Below are positions 45,067-53,164 of a stretch of 64,000 bases of DNA, one piece after another. The stretch is from assembly GCF_048269205.1 (NCBI RefSeq), contig NZ_JBLXJC010000001.1, positions 434,001 to 498,000 on the forward strand, read 5' to 3'. The notes beneath the pieces were generated by a model. It was not told the origin of the DNA and searched no databases. It saw only the letters and a list, made by a program, of their open reading frames with translations. The stretch's first letter is position 1. Every line of letters starts with the position of its first letter. The translations under genes and the position numbers were made by a program. The stretch comes from Emcibacter sp048269205. Lineage in GTDB: Bacteria > Pseudomonadota > Alphaproteobacteria > Sphingomonadales > Emcibacteraceae.

Positions 45067-46436
45067 AAAAGCTGATAACAATTATTCTTGCTGTTGCTAT
45101 CGGCGGAATTGCCTCAACAGCTATGTCACAGCAGGCAGCTCAGAATCTTGATGAGCTCCTGGAACTTGTCCGGCAGGGAAAAATCAATGAAACTGCCGAG
45201 CATAAAAAACGTGAGCAGGAATTCCTGCGCAACAAAGCCCAGCAGCAGCAGCTTCTGAGGCAGGCTGAAGCCGAGCAGCGGGCCGAAGAGCGCCGCTCTG
45301 ACCGCCTCGAGGCCGAATTCAATGCCAACGAGGAAAAACTGGCTCAGCTGCAGGAAGAGCTGTCCAATGAGCTTGGTGCTCTGAAAGAACTGTTCGGTGT
45401 GTTGCAGCAGGTATCCGGTGATGCCCGCGGTATCTTCGAATCTTCCATCATCAGCGCCCAGTACGCCAATCGTGAAGACTTCCTGGACGAACTGATTCAG
45501 AAAACCGCTTCCAGCTCCAAGCTGCCGACCATCGAGGAAATCGAGCGTCTGTGGTATGAAGTGCAGCGGGAAATGACCGAATCCGGTAAAGTGGTTAAGT
45601 TCAACACCACTGTTCAGTATCCGGACGGTGTGACCGAGGAAAAGGAAGTGACCCGTGTTGGTACCTTTAACCTGGTCTCTGACGGTAAATATCTGGAATG
45701 GAGCCCGGGCGCCAAGCGTGTGACCGAACTGGTGCGTCAGCCGGCTGACCGTTTCCTTTCAACTGCCTCCGATCTTCAGGAAGCAGAAGAAGGTTTCACA
45801 GCCTTTGCGCTTGACCCGTCACGTGGTTCAATCCTGGCTCTGCTGATCCAGGCACCGTCAATCGGTGAGCGTATCGACCAGGGTGGTACCATTGGTTACC
45901 TGATCCTGGCCATCGGCGCTATCGGTGTACTGCTGATTATCTATTGCTTCGTGAGCCTTGGTCTTGCGAACAGCAAAGTCAAAAAGCAGATCCGCAGCGA
46001 TGTGGTCAACACCGACAACCCGCTTGGCCGTGTGCTCAGCGTTTATGATGCCAACAGAACTGTTGATGTTGAAACTCTCGAACTGAAACTGGACGAAGCA
46101 ATCCTGAAAGAGACACCTGCTCTTGAACGCTTCCTGGTAATGATCAAAATCATCTCCGCCGTTGCCCCGCTTATGGGTCTGCTCGGTACGGTGACCGGTA
46201 TGATCGTGACCTTCCAGTCCATGACACTGTTTGGTACAGGCGATCCGAAGCTGATGGCCGGTGGTATTTCTCAGGCATTGATGACAACCGTGCTTGGTAT
46301 TGTGGTGGCTCTGCCGACACTGTTCCTGCACAGCATCGTGTCTGGTATGAGCAAGCGCATCATCCATACCCTGGAAGAGCAGAGCGCTGGCATCATCGCC
46401 GTTCATGCAGAGCAGCAGTCCGGTAGAGGAGCCTGA
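45063..46436 (+). CDS. Large ExbB/TolQ-type proton-channel protein with periplasmic coiled coil (TtpC-like)
   Basis: This 457-residue protein resembles TtpC, an extra component of Vibrio TonB2 complexes. It has a signal peptide (about residues 1-22), a charged coiled-coil domain (25-110) and a periplasmic domain. Transmembrane helix TIGYLILAIGAIGVLLIIY lies near 278-298, and a MotA/TolQ/ExbB channel domain near 330-450 includes SAVAPLMGLLGTVTGMI. It probably uses the proton gradient together with ExbB, ExbD and TonB. It is tightly packed with both neighbours. Confidence 0.9.
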   Translation: MKKLITIILAVAIGGIASTAMSQQAAQNLDELLELVRQGKINETAEHKKREQEFLRNKAQQQQLLRQAEAEQRAEERRSDRLEAEFNANEEKLAQLQEELSNELGALKELFGVLQQVSGDARGIFESSIISAQYANREDFLDELIQKTASSSKLPTIEEIERLWYEVQREMTESGKVVKFNTTVQYPDGVTEEKEVTRVGTFNLVSDGKYLEWSPGAKRVTELVRQPADRFLSTASDLQEAEEGFTAFALDPSRGSILALLIQAPSIGERIDQGGTIGYLILAIGAIGVLLIIYCFVSLGLANSKVKKQIRSDVVNTDNPLGRVLSVYDANRTVDVETLELKLDEAILKETPALERFLVMIKIISAVAPLMGLLGTVTGMIVTFQSMTLFGTGDPKLMAGGISQALMTTVLGIVVALPTLFLHSIVSGMSKRIIHTLEEQSAGIIAVHAEQQSGRGA

Positions 46437-46438
46437 TC

Positions 46439-46966
46439 ATGACGCCCCTGATTGAAGCATTCGAGTTGGTGCGGGACTTTATGGAACGGGGTGGCCCGAT
46501 CCTGACCTGGATCTTTCTCGTAATCTTGTTGATCTGGGGGCTGGTTTTCGAGCGTCTGGTCTATTTCAAAACCGGACATCGCAAGCAAGTGAATGAAGTA
46601 ATGGGAACCTGGGAAGCTCGCTCCGAGCGGACTTCCTGGTTCGCCCATAAAATTCGCGAAGCCATGATCAGCCAGGTAACCATGGATCTGAGAGGAACCA
46701 TCCCCCTGATTAAAACTCTGGTGGCTGTTTGTCCTCTGCTGGGTCTGTTGGGTACCGTAACCGGAATGATTGAGGTCTTTGACGTGATGGCGATATTGGG
46801 AAGCGGCAATGTCCGCGCCATGGCTGCGGGTGTATCCAAAGCCACGATCCCGACAATGGCCGGAATGGTCGGTGCCCTGTCCGGCGTGTTTGCCTCCTCT
46901 TATCTGGAGAACCGCGCCAACAAGGAAGCCGAAATGCTCGAAGATCACTTAACTATGGATCATTAA
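46439..46966 (+). CDS. exbB: ExbB-type proton-channel protein
   Basis: This 175-residue MotA/TolQ/ExbB protein has three membrane segments: about residues 15-35, 95-118 and 138-160. The conserved VCPLLGLLGTVTGMIEVFD motif lies between the second and third regions. It forms the proton channel with ExbD. It starts 2 bp after the larger ExbB-like gene. It is shorter than Escherichia coli ExbB, as usual for TonB2-type ExbB2. Confidence 0.94.
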   Translation: MTPLIEAFELVRDFMERGGPILTWIFLVILLIWGLVFERLVYFKTGHRKQVNEVMGTWEARSERTSWFAHKIREAMISQVTMDLRGTIPLIKTLVAVCPLLGLLGTVTGMIEVFDVMAILGSGNVRAMAAGVSKATIPTMAGMVGALSGVFASSYLENRANKEAEMLEDHLTMDH

Positions 46967-46975
46967 GAGAGAGCC

Positions 46976-47377
46976 ATGCGAAAACATGCTGCAAAGAGTC
47001 AGGATGATGCAACAATCGATATGACACCGATGCTGGACATCGTGTTTATCATGCTCATCTTTTTTATTGTAACAGCAGCCTTTGTAAAAGAGGCCGGTAT
47101 CGATGTGACCCGGCCTCTGTCCCAAACCTCTGTGCCACAGTCCAAGGCTAACATCATGATCGCTGTCAGCGATCAGAATGAAGTCTGGATGCAGAAAAAA
47201 CGTGTTGATGTGCGGGCGATCCGCGCCAATGTGGAACGACTGCGTGCAGAGAACCCTGAAGGAACCGTAGTGATCCAGGCCGACACTGCAGCGAAAGCCG
47301 GTGTGATGACAGATGTTGTTGACGCCGTCCGTGCTGCAGGTGTCATGGATTACGTAGTATCGACGAGGGATCAATGA
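46976..47377 (+). CDS. exbD: ExbD-type biopolymer transport protein
   Basis: ExbD is the single-helix stator partner of ExbB. The 133-residue protein has TIDMTPMLDIVFIMLIFFIV near residues 13-32, in which the membrane aspartate needed for proton flow is present. A periplasmic domain with VVIQADTAAKAGVMTDVVDA follows. It lies 9 bp after exbB and overlaps the tonB ATG by 4 bp. Confidence 0.95.
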   Translation: MRKHAAKSQDDATIDMTPMLDIVFIMLIFFIVTAAFVKEAGIDVTRPLSQTSVPQSKANIMIAVSDQNEVWMQKKRVDVRAIRANVERLRAENPEGTVVIQADTAAKAGVMTDVVDAVRAAGVMDYVVSTRDQ

Positions 47378-47976
47378 TAGCAAGATATACACTAGCGTTT
47401 TCATTCGCCCTTCTGGTTACCTTTGCGTTGTTCTTTGGGATGCAGTTGCTGATTGCAATGGGTGGAAAGCCGAATACGGAAAAAGGCATCAATATCCGCG
47501 TGGAAATCGCCGATGTCCGTAAGGCCCGGGAAGTGGAGCAGAAAGTCCGCAAGCCCGAAAAGCCCGAAGACGTGGAAACTCCGCCGGAAACGCCTGACAT
47601 TGAAATGGATGCAAATCTCAATGTTCAGACCGGTTTCGAGATCGGTTCTGCCCAGGTTGACACGGGTATCCAGGTTGCCGGAACAGGCGGGTTTGCCGCC
47701 AGCGACGGTGATTATCTGCCAATTGTTAAGGTGGCGCCGGTCTATCCGCGCCGTGCGGCGGAACGGGGAATCGAGGGTTATGTGATCCTTGAATTTACCG
47801 TGACAAAGAACGGTACGGTAACTGATATTGTGGTTGTTGAAACCACAAGCAGCCTGTTTAACCGGGCCGCCATCAAGGCAGCGGAAAAATTCAAGTACAA
47901 GCCGAAGGTGGTTGACGGAGAGGCGGTCGATGTGGCCGGCGTTCTTCACAAAATCACATTCGAGCTTGAGAAGTAG
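47374..47976 (+). CDS. tonB: TonB-family energy transducer
   Basis: TonB spans the periplasm and opens TonB-dependent receptors. The 200-residue protein has an N-terminal membrane helix (about residues 4-30) and a short proline-rich, charged linker (KPEKPEDVETPPETPD). The C-terminal domain has APVYPRRAAERGIEGYV and KAAEKFKYKPKVVDG, the TonB_C signature. The linker is short compared with Escherichia coli TonB, typical of TonB2. It should serve receptors such as that at 13644-16103. Confidence 0.94.
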   Translation: MIARYTLAFSFALLVTFALFFGMQLLIAMGGKPNTEKGINIRVEIADVRKAREVEQKVRKPEKPEDVETPPETPDIEMDANLNVQTGFEIGSAQVDTGIQVAGTGGFAASDGDYLPIVKVAPVYPRRAAERGIEGYVILEFTVTKNGTVTDIVVVETTSSLFNRAAIKAAEKFKYKPKVVDGEAVDVAGVLHKITFELEK

Positions 47977-47990
47977 AACGGAGAAACGTA

Positions 47991-49385
47991 ATGAAAAAAA
48001 TGACTGGATTTACGAAAACCCTCTTTTCTGCTTCTGCGCTTTCCGCAGCGCTTCTGGTTGCCCCGGTTACTGTTCAACTGACAGGCCAGGTCGTCCAGGC
48101 TGAGGAGGAAAAGAGCAAGTATGCCGATCGAAAAACCCGCAAAACACCGGCCATGAGGCTGAAAGTGGGTAATGCGCTTGGCAAGGCCCAGGAATTCGCT
48201 GAAGCGGAAAACTGGGTGGAAGCCGACAAGGTGCTTGAACAAGAACTGGGGTCAAAGCTGGACAGTCTGAACAGCTATGAACGCGCCCAGTACTATAACT
48301 TCAAGGGTTTTCTGGCCTATAGCCAGGAAAACTACAAGGGCGCCATTACGGCTTACCAGAACGTGCTGAAGCAGGAAAATCTTCCGGCCGCTCTTGAGGA
48401 CAACGTCACCTATACCATGGCTCAGCTCTATTTCGTGATGGAGCAGTATAACAAGACCATTGAGTATATGAACGACTGGCTGGAATACCAGGAGACGCCA
48501 AGCGCCAACGCTTACGTCATTCTGGGACAGGCCTATTATTCCCTGGGTGACCAGAAGAATGATACGTCCTATTACAAGACGGGTATTCCCTATATTGAAA
48601 AAGCCATCAAGCTTTTCGAGGAAAAGGGCAAGGAGCCCAAGGAAAACTGGTACCTGCTTCTTCGTGTCATGTATTTCGAGCTGAAAGACTATCAGACGGT
48701 TACTGATATCCTTGAGCTTCTGGTGACCAAATGGCCCAAGAAGGAATACTGGATTCAGCTGGCCGGCATGTATGGCGAACTGACTAACGAAAAAGGCATG
48801 ACCGAAAAACAGAAACGGGAACTGGAACGCAAACAGCTTACCGTGTATGAAACGGCCTATCGCCAGGGTTTCCTGAAGAAGGAATCGGAACTGGTCAATA
48901 TGTCCCAGCTTTTCCTCTATCACGAGATTCCCTACAAGTCTTCAAAGGTGCTCGATAAGGCCATCAAGGATGGCGCCGTAGAGAAAACCTCTAAACACTG
49001 GGAATATCTCTCCCAGGCATTCATCAACGGTCAGGACTACAAGAAAGCCCTGATGCCGCTGAGAAATGCAGCTGAATTGTCCAAGGACGGCGATCTCTAC
49101 ATGCGTCTCGGCCAGGTTTATATGCAGCTTGATGACTATGAGAATGCGGCCAAATATATCGGTCTTGCCATTAACAAAGGCAAGCTGAAGCGCGAGGACA
49201 CCGCTCATGTGGTGCGCGGTATGGCCTATTTCAATCTGGGACAGCTGGACAAGGCCCGCAAGGAATTTGAAGAAGCCCGCAAGTTCGAGCGCAGCCGGAA
49301 AATGGCCAACAAGTGGATTTCCTATCTTTCCAAGGAAGCCAAGCGGCTTGCGGATATCAAGGAATTCCTTGGCGGCAAGAGCTGA
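47991..49385 (+). CDS. Periplasmic tetratricopeptide-repeat protein of the TonB system
   Basis: This 464-residue protein has a signal peptide (about residues 1-33, ending VVQA) followed by helical repeats over nearly the whole length. Clear TPR-type units include YNFKGFLAYSQENYKGAI near residue 105, GQAYYSLGD and MRLGQVYMQLDDYENAAKY near 370. TPR genes of this type commonly end TonB2 operons; the homologue in Vibrio assists TonB2. A terminator follows directly. Confidence 0.9.
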   Translation: MKKMTGFTKTLFSASALSAALLVAPVTVQLTGQVVQAEEEKSKYADRKTRKTPAMRLKVGNALGKAQEFAEAENWVEADKVLEQELGSKLDSLNSYERAQYYNFKGFLAYSQENYKGAITAYQNVLKQENLPAALEDNVTYTMAQLYFVMEQYNKTIEYMNDWLEYQETPSANAYVILGQAYYSLGDQKNDTSYYKTGIPYIEKAIKLFEEKGKEPKENWYLLLRVMYFELKDYQTVTDILELLVTKWPKKEYWIQLAGMYGELTNEKGMTEKQKRELERKQLTVYETAYRQGFLKKESELVNMSQLFLYHEIPYKSSKVLDKAIKDGAVEKTSKHWEYLSQAFINGQDYKKALMPLRNAAELSKDGDLYMRLGQVYMQLDDYENAAKYIGLAINKGKLKREDTAHVVRGMAYFNLGQLDKARKEFEEARKFERSRKMANKWISYLSKEAKRLADIKEFLGGKS

Positions 49386-49420
49386 CATCAAGATATAAAT
49401 ATATATAGATATATCAAGAG

Positions 49421-49446
49421 AGGCGATCGGGAGGTCGCCTTTTTTA
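49421..49446 (+). terminator. Intrinsic terminator of the TonB/ExbBD/TPR operon
   Basis: AGGCGA (49421-49426) pairs with TCGCCT (49435-49440) around an 8-base loop and is followed by TTTTTAATT. It lies 36 bases after the TPR gene. Confidence 0.78.
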
Positions 49447-49647
49447 ATTCTGAAACGGCGGATTTCCGGGGTGTTCCTTTGTCCCGATGCGGCAAACGCT
49501 GTTACGGTTTTCAGAATACTTGATCCTGCAATTCATCTCATCTATCGTAGCCAGATTGCATAAAAAGCAATAAAAGAGGCAGAGGGGGTGGTAATCCGCT
49601 GTAATCAGCAAATTGTGGATACGCACCAACGGATTATGGGACGTTAG

Positions 49648-50865
49648 ATGAATATTTTGACGCATATTCTGATTATGGCGAGTTATGCGGTTGTGGCTGT
49701 TCTTGTCTATCTGGTCAGCCCCGAGGTATTTCCTGTTCTTGCTCCGGGCACGCAGATGGTCCTTGGCGTGACTGTTTTTCTGGCCAGTATGCAGCTCCAC
49801 GGCCTTTATATTTTCCGTATGGGCCGTCAGGATATGGCTGGCCGGCTCATGGACCTTCACCAGGACTATCAGATGGCCGTGGACCGTCTGGAGGAAATGC
49901 GGCTTGAACTGAGAAAACAGGAAGAGAAGCTGAGCCGTTCTGAATCGAGCCAGAATGCGGAAATCATCTCCGAGATGCGGGTTCTCCAGACCCTTCTGAA
50001 CCAGGTCGTCGAAAAATCAGGCAAAAGACTTTCCGGCCGGAGAGGGGACGAGACGTTGGCCCGCAGGATTGCCGGCGGCACTTCGGGTGGGACTGCCCAA
50101 GAGGACAACGGCAAGGACCGCAGCGATGAGGATATCCTGCGCGTCATGCATTATGCCTTGGAAGACAACCGGGTGGATCTATACTTGCAGCCAATCGTTG
50201 CCCTTCCGTCCCGCCGTGTGGTTTATTTCGAGGCCTATTCGCGGGTGAGGGATGAACAGGATCATGTGATTTTTCCCAGTCAATATATGCCGCTGGCGGA
50301 GGATAGCGGCCTTGTGGGAACGCTGGATAATCTCCTTCTGTTTCGCTGTATCCAGGTGATCCGCCGGTTGGGTCCTCGCAAGCCCGATCTCAGGTTTTTC
50401 TGTAATATTTCTTCGGTCTCCCTCAATGATCAGGAGTTTTTCCCGCAATTTATCGATTTCATGCTGGAAAACCAGGAACTGGCGGACAGATTGGTTTTCG
50501 AATTTTCGCAGCAGGATGTAATGCGTCATTCCACTAATGTGGGGCGTAGTCTGGCGGCCCTGGGTCGGCGCGGGTTCCGTTTTTCCATGGACAAGGTGAT
50601 TGATTACAATATCGATCTCGGTGACCTGGCGTCCCGCTATTTCCGCTATGTTAAAATGGATGCCGCATCACTGCTCAACAAGGAATCCGATATTCATCCC
50701 GATGATATCAAGGAGGCCTTTGCCCGCTATGACATTGACCTGATTATCGAGAAGATTGAGGATGAACAGACGATTCTCGAAGTGCTGGATTTCGGTATGG
50801 ACTTCGGTCAGGGGTACCTGTTCGGTGAGCCGCGACTCAGCAGCGATACGTCGCTCAGTCTCTAG
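49648..50865 (+). CDS. Membrane-anchored degenerate EAL-domain protein, TipF-like
   Basis: This 405-residue protein has two N-terminal helices (about residues 5-24 and 36-57), a coiled coil (62-125) and a C-terminal EAL domain (160-400). That is the layout of Caulobacter TipF, a c-di-GMP receptor that positions the flagellum. The EAL domain is degenerate: the EALAR-type motif reads EAYSR (195-199), the E-x-T-E motif reads EFSQ, and the DDFG loop reads MDKV (314-317). It probably binds rather than hydrolyses c-di-GMP. The cheZ-like and cheY genes face it. Confidence 0.85.
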   Translation: MNILTHILIMASYAVVAVLVYLVSPEVFPVLAPGTQMVLGVTVFLASMQLHGLYIFRMGRQDMAGRLMDLHQDYQMAVDRLEEMRLELRKQEEKLSRSESSQNAEIISEMRVLQTLLNQVVEKSGKRLSGRRGDETLARRIAGGTSGGTAQEDNGKDRSDEDILRVMHYALEDNRVDLYLQPIVALPSRRVVYFEAYSRVRDEQDHVIFPSQYMPLAEDSGLVGTLDNLLLFRCIQVIRRLGPRKPDLRFFCNISSVSLNDQEFFPQFIDFMLENQELADRLVFEFSQQDVMRHSTNVGRSLAALGRRGFRFSMDKVIDYNIDLGDLASRYFRYVKMDAASLLNKESDIHPDDIKEAFARYDIDLIIEKIEDEQTILEVLDFGMDFGQGYLFGEPRLSSDTSLSL

Positions 50866-50881
50866 CGCCTGAAAACAAGAT

Positions 50882-50914
50882 GAAAACAAAATGCCGACCT
50901 AACGGGCCGGCATT
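50882..50914 (-). terminator. Terminator of the cheY-cheZ unit
   Basis: AATGCCG (50890-50896) pairs with CGGCATT (50908-50914), and on the minus strand the stem is followed by TTGTTTTC. On the plus strand only TCTTAATT follows, so it works mainly for the minus-strand genes. Confidence 0.6.
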
Positions 50915-50938
50915 CTTAATTGATATGGCTGTAATTTA

Positions 50939-52045
50939 TCAACCGAACAGGGCGTCAATGTCCTCCTGGGAGGTTTTATCTGATTTTTTGGGCTCCAGGG
51001 CCGCTTGAGGATCCTGTTCATAAGTTTTCTTGGCAAAGGTCTGGGGTTTTTTCTTTGCTACGGGCTTCGGTGCGGGTTTCGGCTCGGGTTCCGGCTCAGG
51101 GGCCGGTTCCGGGGCGGCTTCGGCTGCCGGCGCATCCTCTGAGAACAGGGCGTCGATATCATCCGCATTCAGTTCTTCGGTGGCAGCTTCTTCAGGGGCA
51201 GCTTCCTCGGCAGGAGCTTCGGCTTCTGCTTCTGCGGCTGGCGCTTCTTCCGTTGCGGCGTCATCTTCTGCGAACAGCGCATCAATATCATCCGCATCCA
51301 GGTCCTGCTGGTCGGTTGCAGCCTCCTCATCGGGGGCGGCTTCTACTTCTTCTGCTGCGGCTTCTGGGCTTTCAGCTTCTTCTTCAGCGGCACCAGGGTC
51401 GGTCTCTCCATTAAGAAGAGCGTCGATTTCGTTCTGATCGATACCTTCACCTTCGAGAGCCGGACCGTTGAGAAGAGCTTTTTCTTCATCAACTTCTTCC
51501 TGATCCTCGTTGGTTTTGGCAACATCACCTTCCTGAAGGCCGAGAATGTTGATCAGACGGTCGACCCGGTCTTCCACATATTCGAGGGTGCCGACAACCT
51601 TGCTGATTCTCTGGCCGGTGATGTCCTGGAAGGAACAGGCCTCGAAAATCTCCATCACAGCATCATTCACGCAGGACTGATACGCCTCGTGATCCTCCGG
51701 ATCAGCAGACATGATCCGTTCGGCAGCTTCCATGATGGTGTTGGTCGCGCTTTCGGTCTGCTGAACAATAGCTTCAAGCTCCTGACCGGCGCGGGGGATC
51801 TGAGCATCGTCAGAATGATCTGCTGACAGGGAAGCAATTTCCGACTTGGCGTCATTAATATAGTCGGCCAGCGACTGGCACTCCTGATAGAGTGTCAGGT
51901 CGATAGAGCGGAAATAGCTCTCGGTGGACCGCATGAGGACTTCGGTCAGCGCGGCCACATCCGGTAGTGATACAGGAGTGTGGTCGCCCTGTCGCAATTT
52001 GTCGACAAGCGGACTTATATGGTCAGGCAGCAGCCCCGAACCCAT
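50939..52045 (-). CDS. cheZ: CheZ-like chemotaxis phosphatase with four FliM-like CheY-binding motifs in its tail
   Basis: This 368-residue protein resembles CheZ, the phosphatase of CheY-P. The N-terminal helical domain (1-170) includes the catalytic-glutamine signature SFQDITGQRISKVV (Q145). The C-terminal half is acidic, Ala/Pro/Glu-rich and probably disordered. It carries four copies of an x-EIDALL/DIDALF motif at residues 203-213, 250-260, 293-303 and 359-368. This motif matches the N-terminal CheY-binding peptide of FliM (SQAEIDALLNG in Escherichia coli). It overlaps the cheY stop by one base. Confidence 0.85.
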   Translation of the reverse strand: MGSGLLPDHISPLVDKLRQGDHTPVSLPDVAALTEVLMRSTESYFRSIDLTLYQECQSLADYINDAKSEIASLSADHSDDAQIPRAGQELEAIVQQTESATNTIMEAAERIMSADPEDHEAYQSCVNDAVMEIFEACSFQDITGQRISKVVGTLEYVEDRVDRLINILGLQEGDVAKTNEDQEEVDEEKALLNGPALEGEGIDQNEIDALLNGETDPGAAEEEAESPEAAAEEVEAAPDEEAATDQQDLDADDIDALFAEDDAATEEAPAAEAEAEAPAEEAAPEEAATEELNADDIDALFSEDAPAAEAAPEPAPEPEPEPKPAPKPVAKKKPQTFAKKTYEQDPQAALEPKKSDKTSQEDIDALFG

Positions 52046-52431
52046 TAGAAGTCTCCGAGAACAGTAACCAGCTTCGTTTTCAGGGTCGCTGCGTTAAACG
52101 GCTTGACGATGTAGTTGTTTACACCGGCTTTTTTGGCCGCAATCACGTTATCGGTTTTGGATTCAGCAGTAACCATGATGAAGGGAACCGCCTTCAGCAT
52201 TTCATCCGAACGGACTTCTTTCAGAAGTTCATATCCGGTCATCGGTTCCATATTCCAGTCGGAAATAACCAGACCATAGTTCTTGGCCCGCATTTTGTTC
52301 AGGGCCTCTGAACCGTCGCTGGCTTCATCTACATTCTGGAAACCAAGCTGTTTCAACAGGTTCCTGATAATACGCAGCATGGTTTTGTAATCATCCACGA
52401 TCAGGATAGGCATTGACATTTCTACAGCCAT
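52045..52431 (-). CDS. cheY: CheY-type chemotaxis response regulator
   Basis: This 128-residue single receiver domain has the acidic pair VDDYK, the phospho-acceptor aspartate in LVISDWNMEPMTG near residue 60, and the switch residues T (VTAES) and K (VKPFN). It resembles CheY proteins that bind the flagellar switch. It starts ATG with GGAG upstream and overlaps the cheZ-like gene by one base. The pair should control flagellar rotation. Confidence 0.95.
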   Translation of the reverse strand: MAVEMSMPILIVDDYKTMLRIIRNLLKQLGFQNVDEASDGSEALNKMRAKNYGLVISDWNMEPMTGYELLKEVRSDEMLKAVPFIMVTAESKTDNVIAAKKAGVNNYIVKPFNAATLKTKLVTVLGDF

Positions 52432-52658
52432 TATTTTCCCCGCTCCTTAAGCTAACAGGTTAAAAATCTTAAACACGTCAGTATCCGGCAAATCCGAGTA
52501 GGTGACAGGTACAAATTATCCCGAGGGACTAAAAAAAGGGTTAATAGAATGGGGGGGGTTTTGTTTTTTTTTATATTGGTATATGGTGCGCTGCAAAAAA
52601 ATTGCGGCATTTATATGCGTATATCGAGAAATTCTAACATATTTTGTGGGAGTTACCT

Positions 52659-53087
52659 GTGTCCGATTTAGTGAAGTATTTTGTTGAAGACCTGGCTCCC
52701 GGCCAGTCGGCCAGCCTGAAAAAAACAGTTTCCGAGAGAGATATTGAACTTTTTGCCGAGGTGACAGGAGATTCGAATCCCCTTCATCTGGAAGAGGAAT
52801 ATGCCTCGACAACAGTCTTTGAGGGGCGAATTGCCCATGGCATGATGACTGCTGGCATTATTTCCGCCGTTCTGGGAACCGAACTTCCCGGGCCGGGCGC
52901 AATCTATATGTCCCAGAATCTTAAATTCCGGGCCCCGGTCAGAATCGGCGATACAATCCAGGCCTCGGTGACGGTGGAAGACGTGATTGTGGAAAAAAAG
53001 CGTGTAAAACTTCAGTGCGTGTGTAAAGTAGGCGATACCGTTGTTATGGACGGGGAAGCCCTTATGATGGTTCCTGCCCGCGGATAA
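52659..53087 (+). CDS. MaoC-like (R)-specific enoyl-CoA hydratase
   Basis: This 142-residue hotdog-fold protein has the hydratase-2 signature GDSNPLHLEEEYA near residues 33-45 and FEGRIAHGMM near 52-61, with the catalytic Asp and His. PhaJ-type enzymes of this size hydrate 2-trans-enoyl-CoA for fatty-acid or PHA metabolism; substrate is not fixed here. I use GTG at 52659 because GGGAG lies seven bases upstream. It is divergent from cheY. Confidence 0.9.
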   Translation: MSDLVKYFVEDLAPGQSASLKKTVSERDIELFAEVTGDSNPLHLEEEYASTTVFEGRIAHGMMTAGIISAVLGTELPGPGAIYMSQNLKFRAPVRIGDTIQASVTVEDVIVEKKRVKLQCVCKVGDTVVMDGEALMMVPARG

Positions 53088-53164
53088 CAGGGGCAAGCAA
53101 GAGATACGGCCGGAAAAGATGCTGCACGCCGGTCAGATGATCCGAGGGACAATCGAACGCGCCT

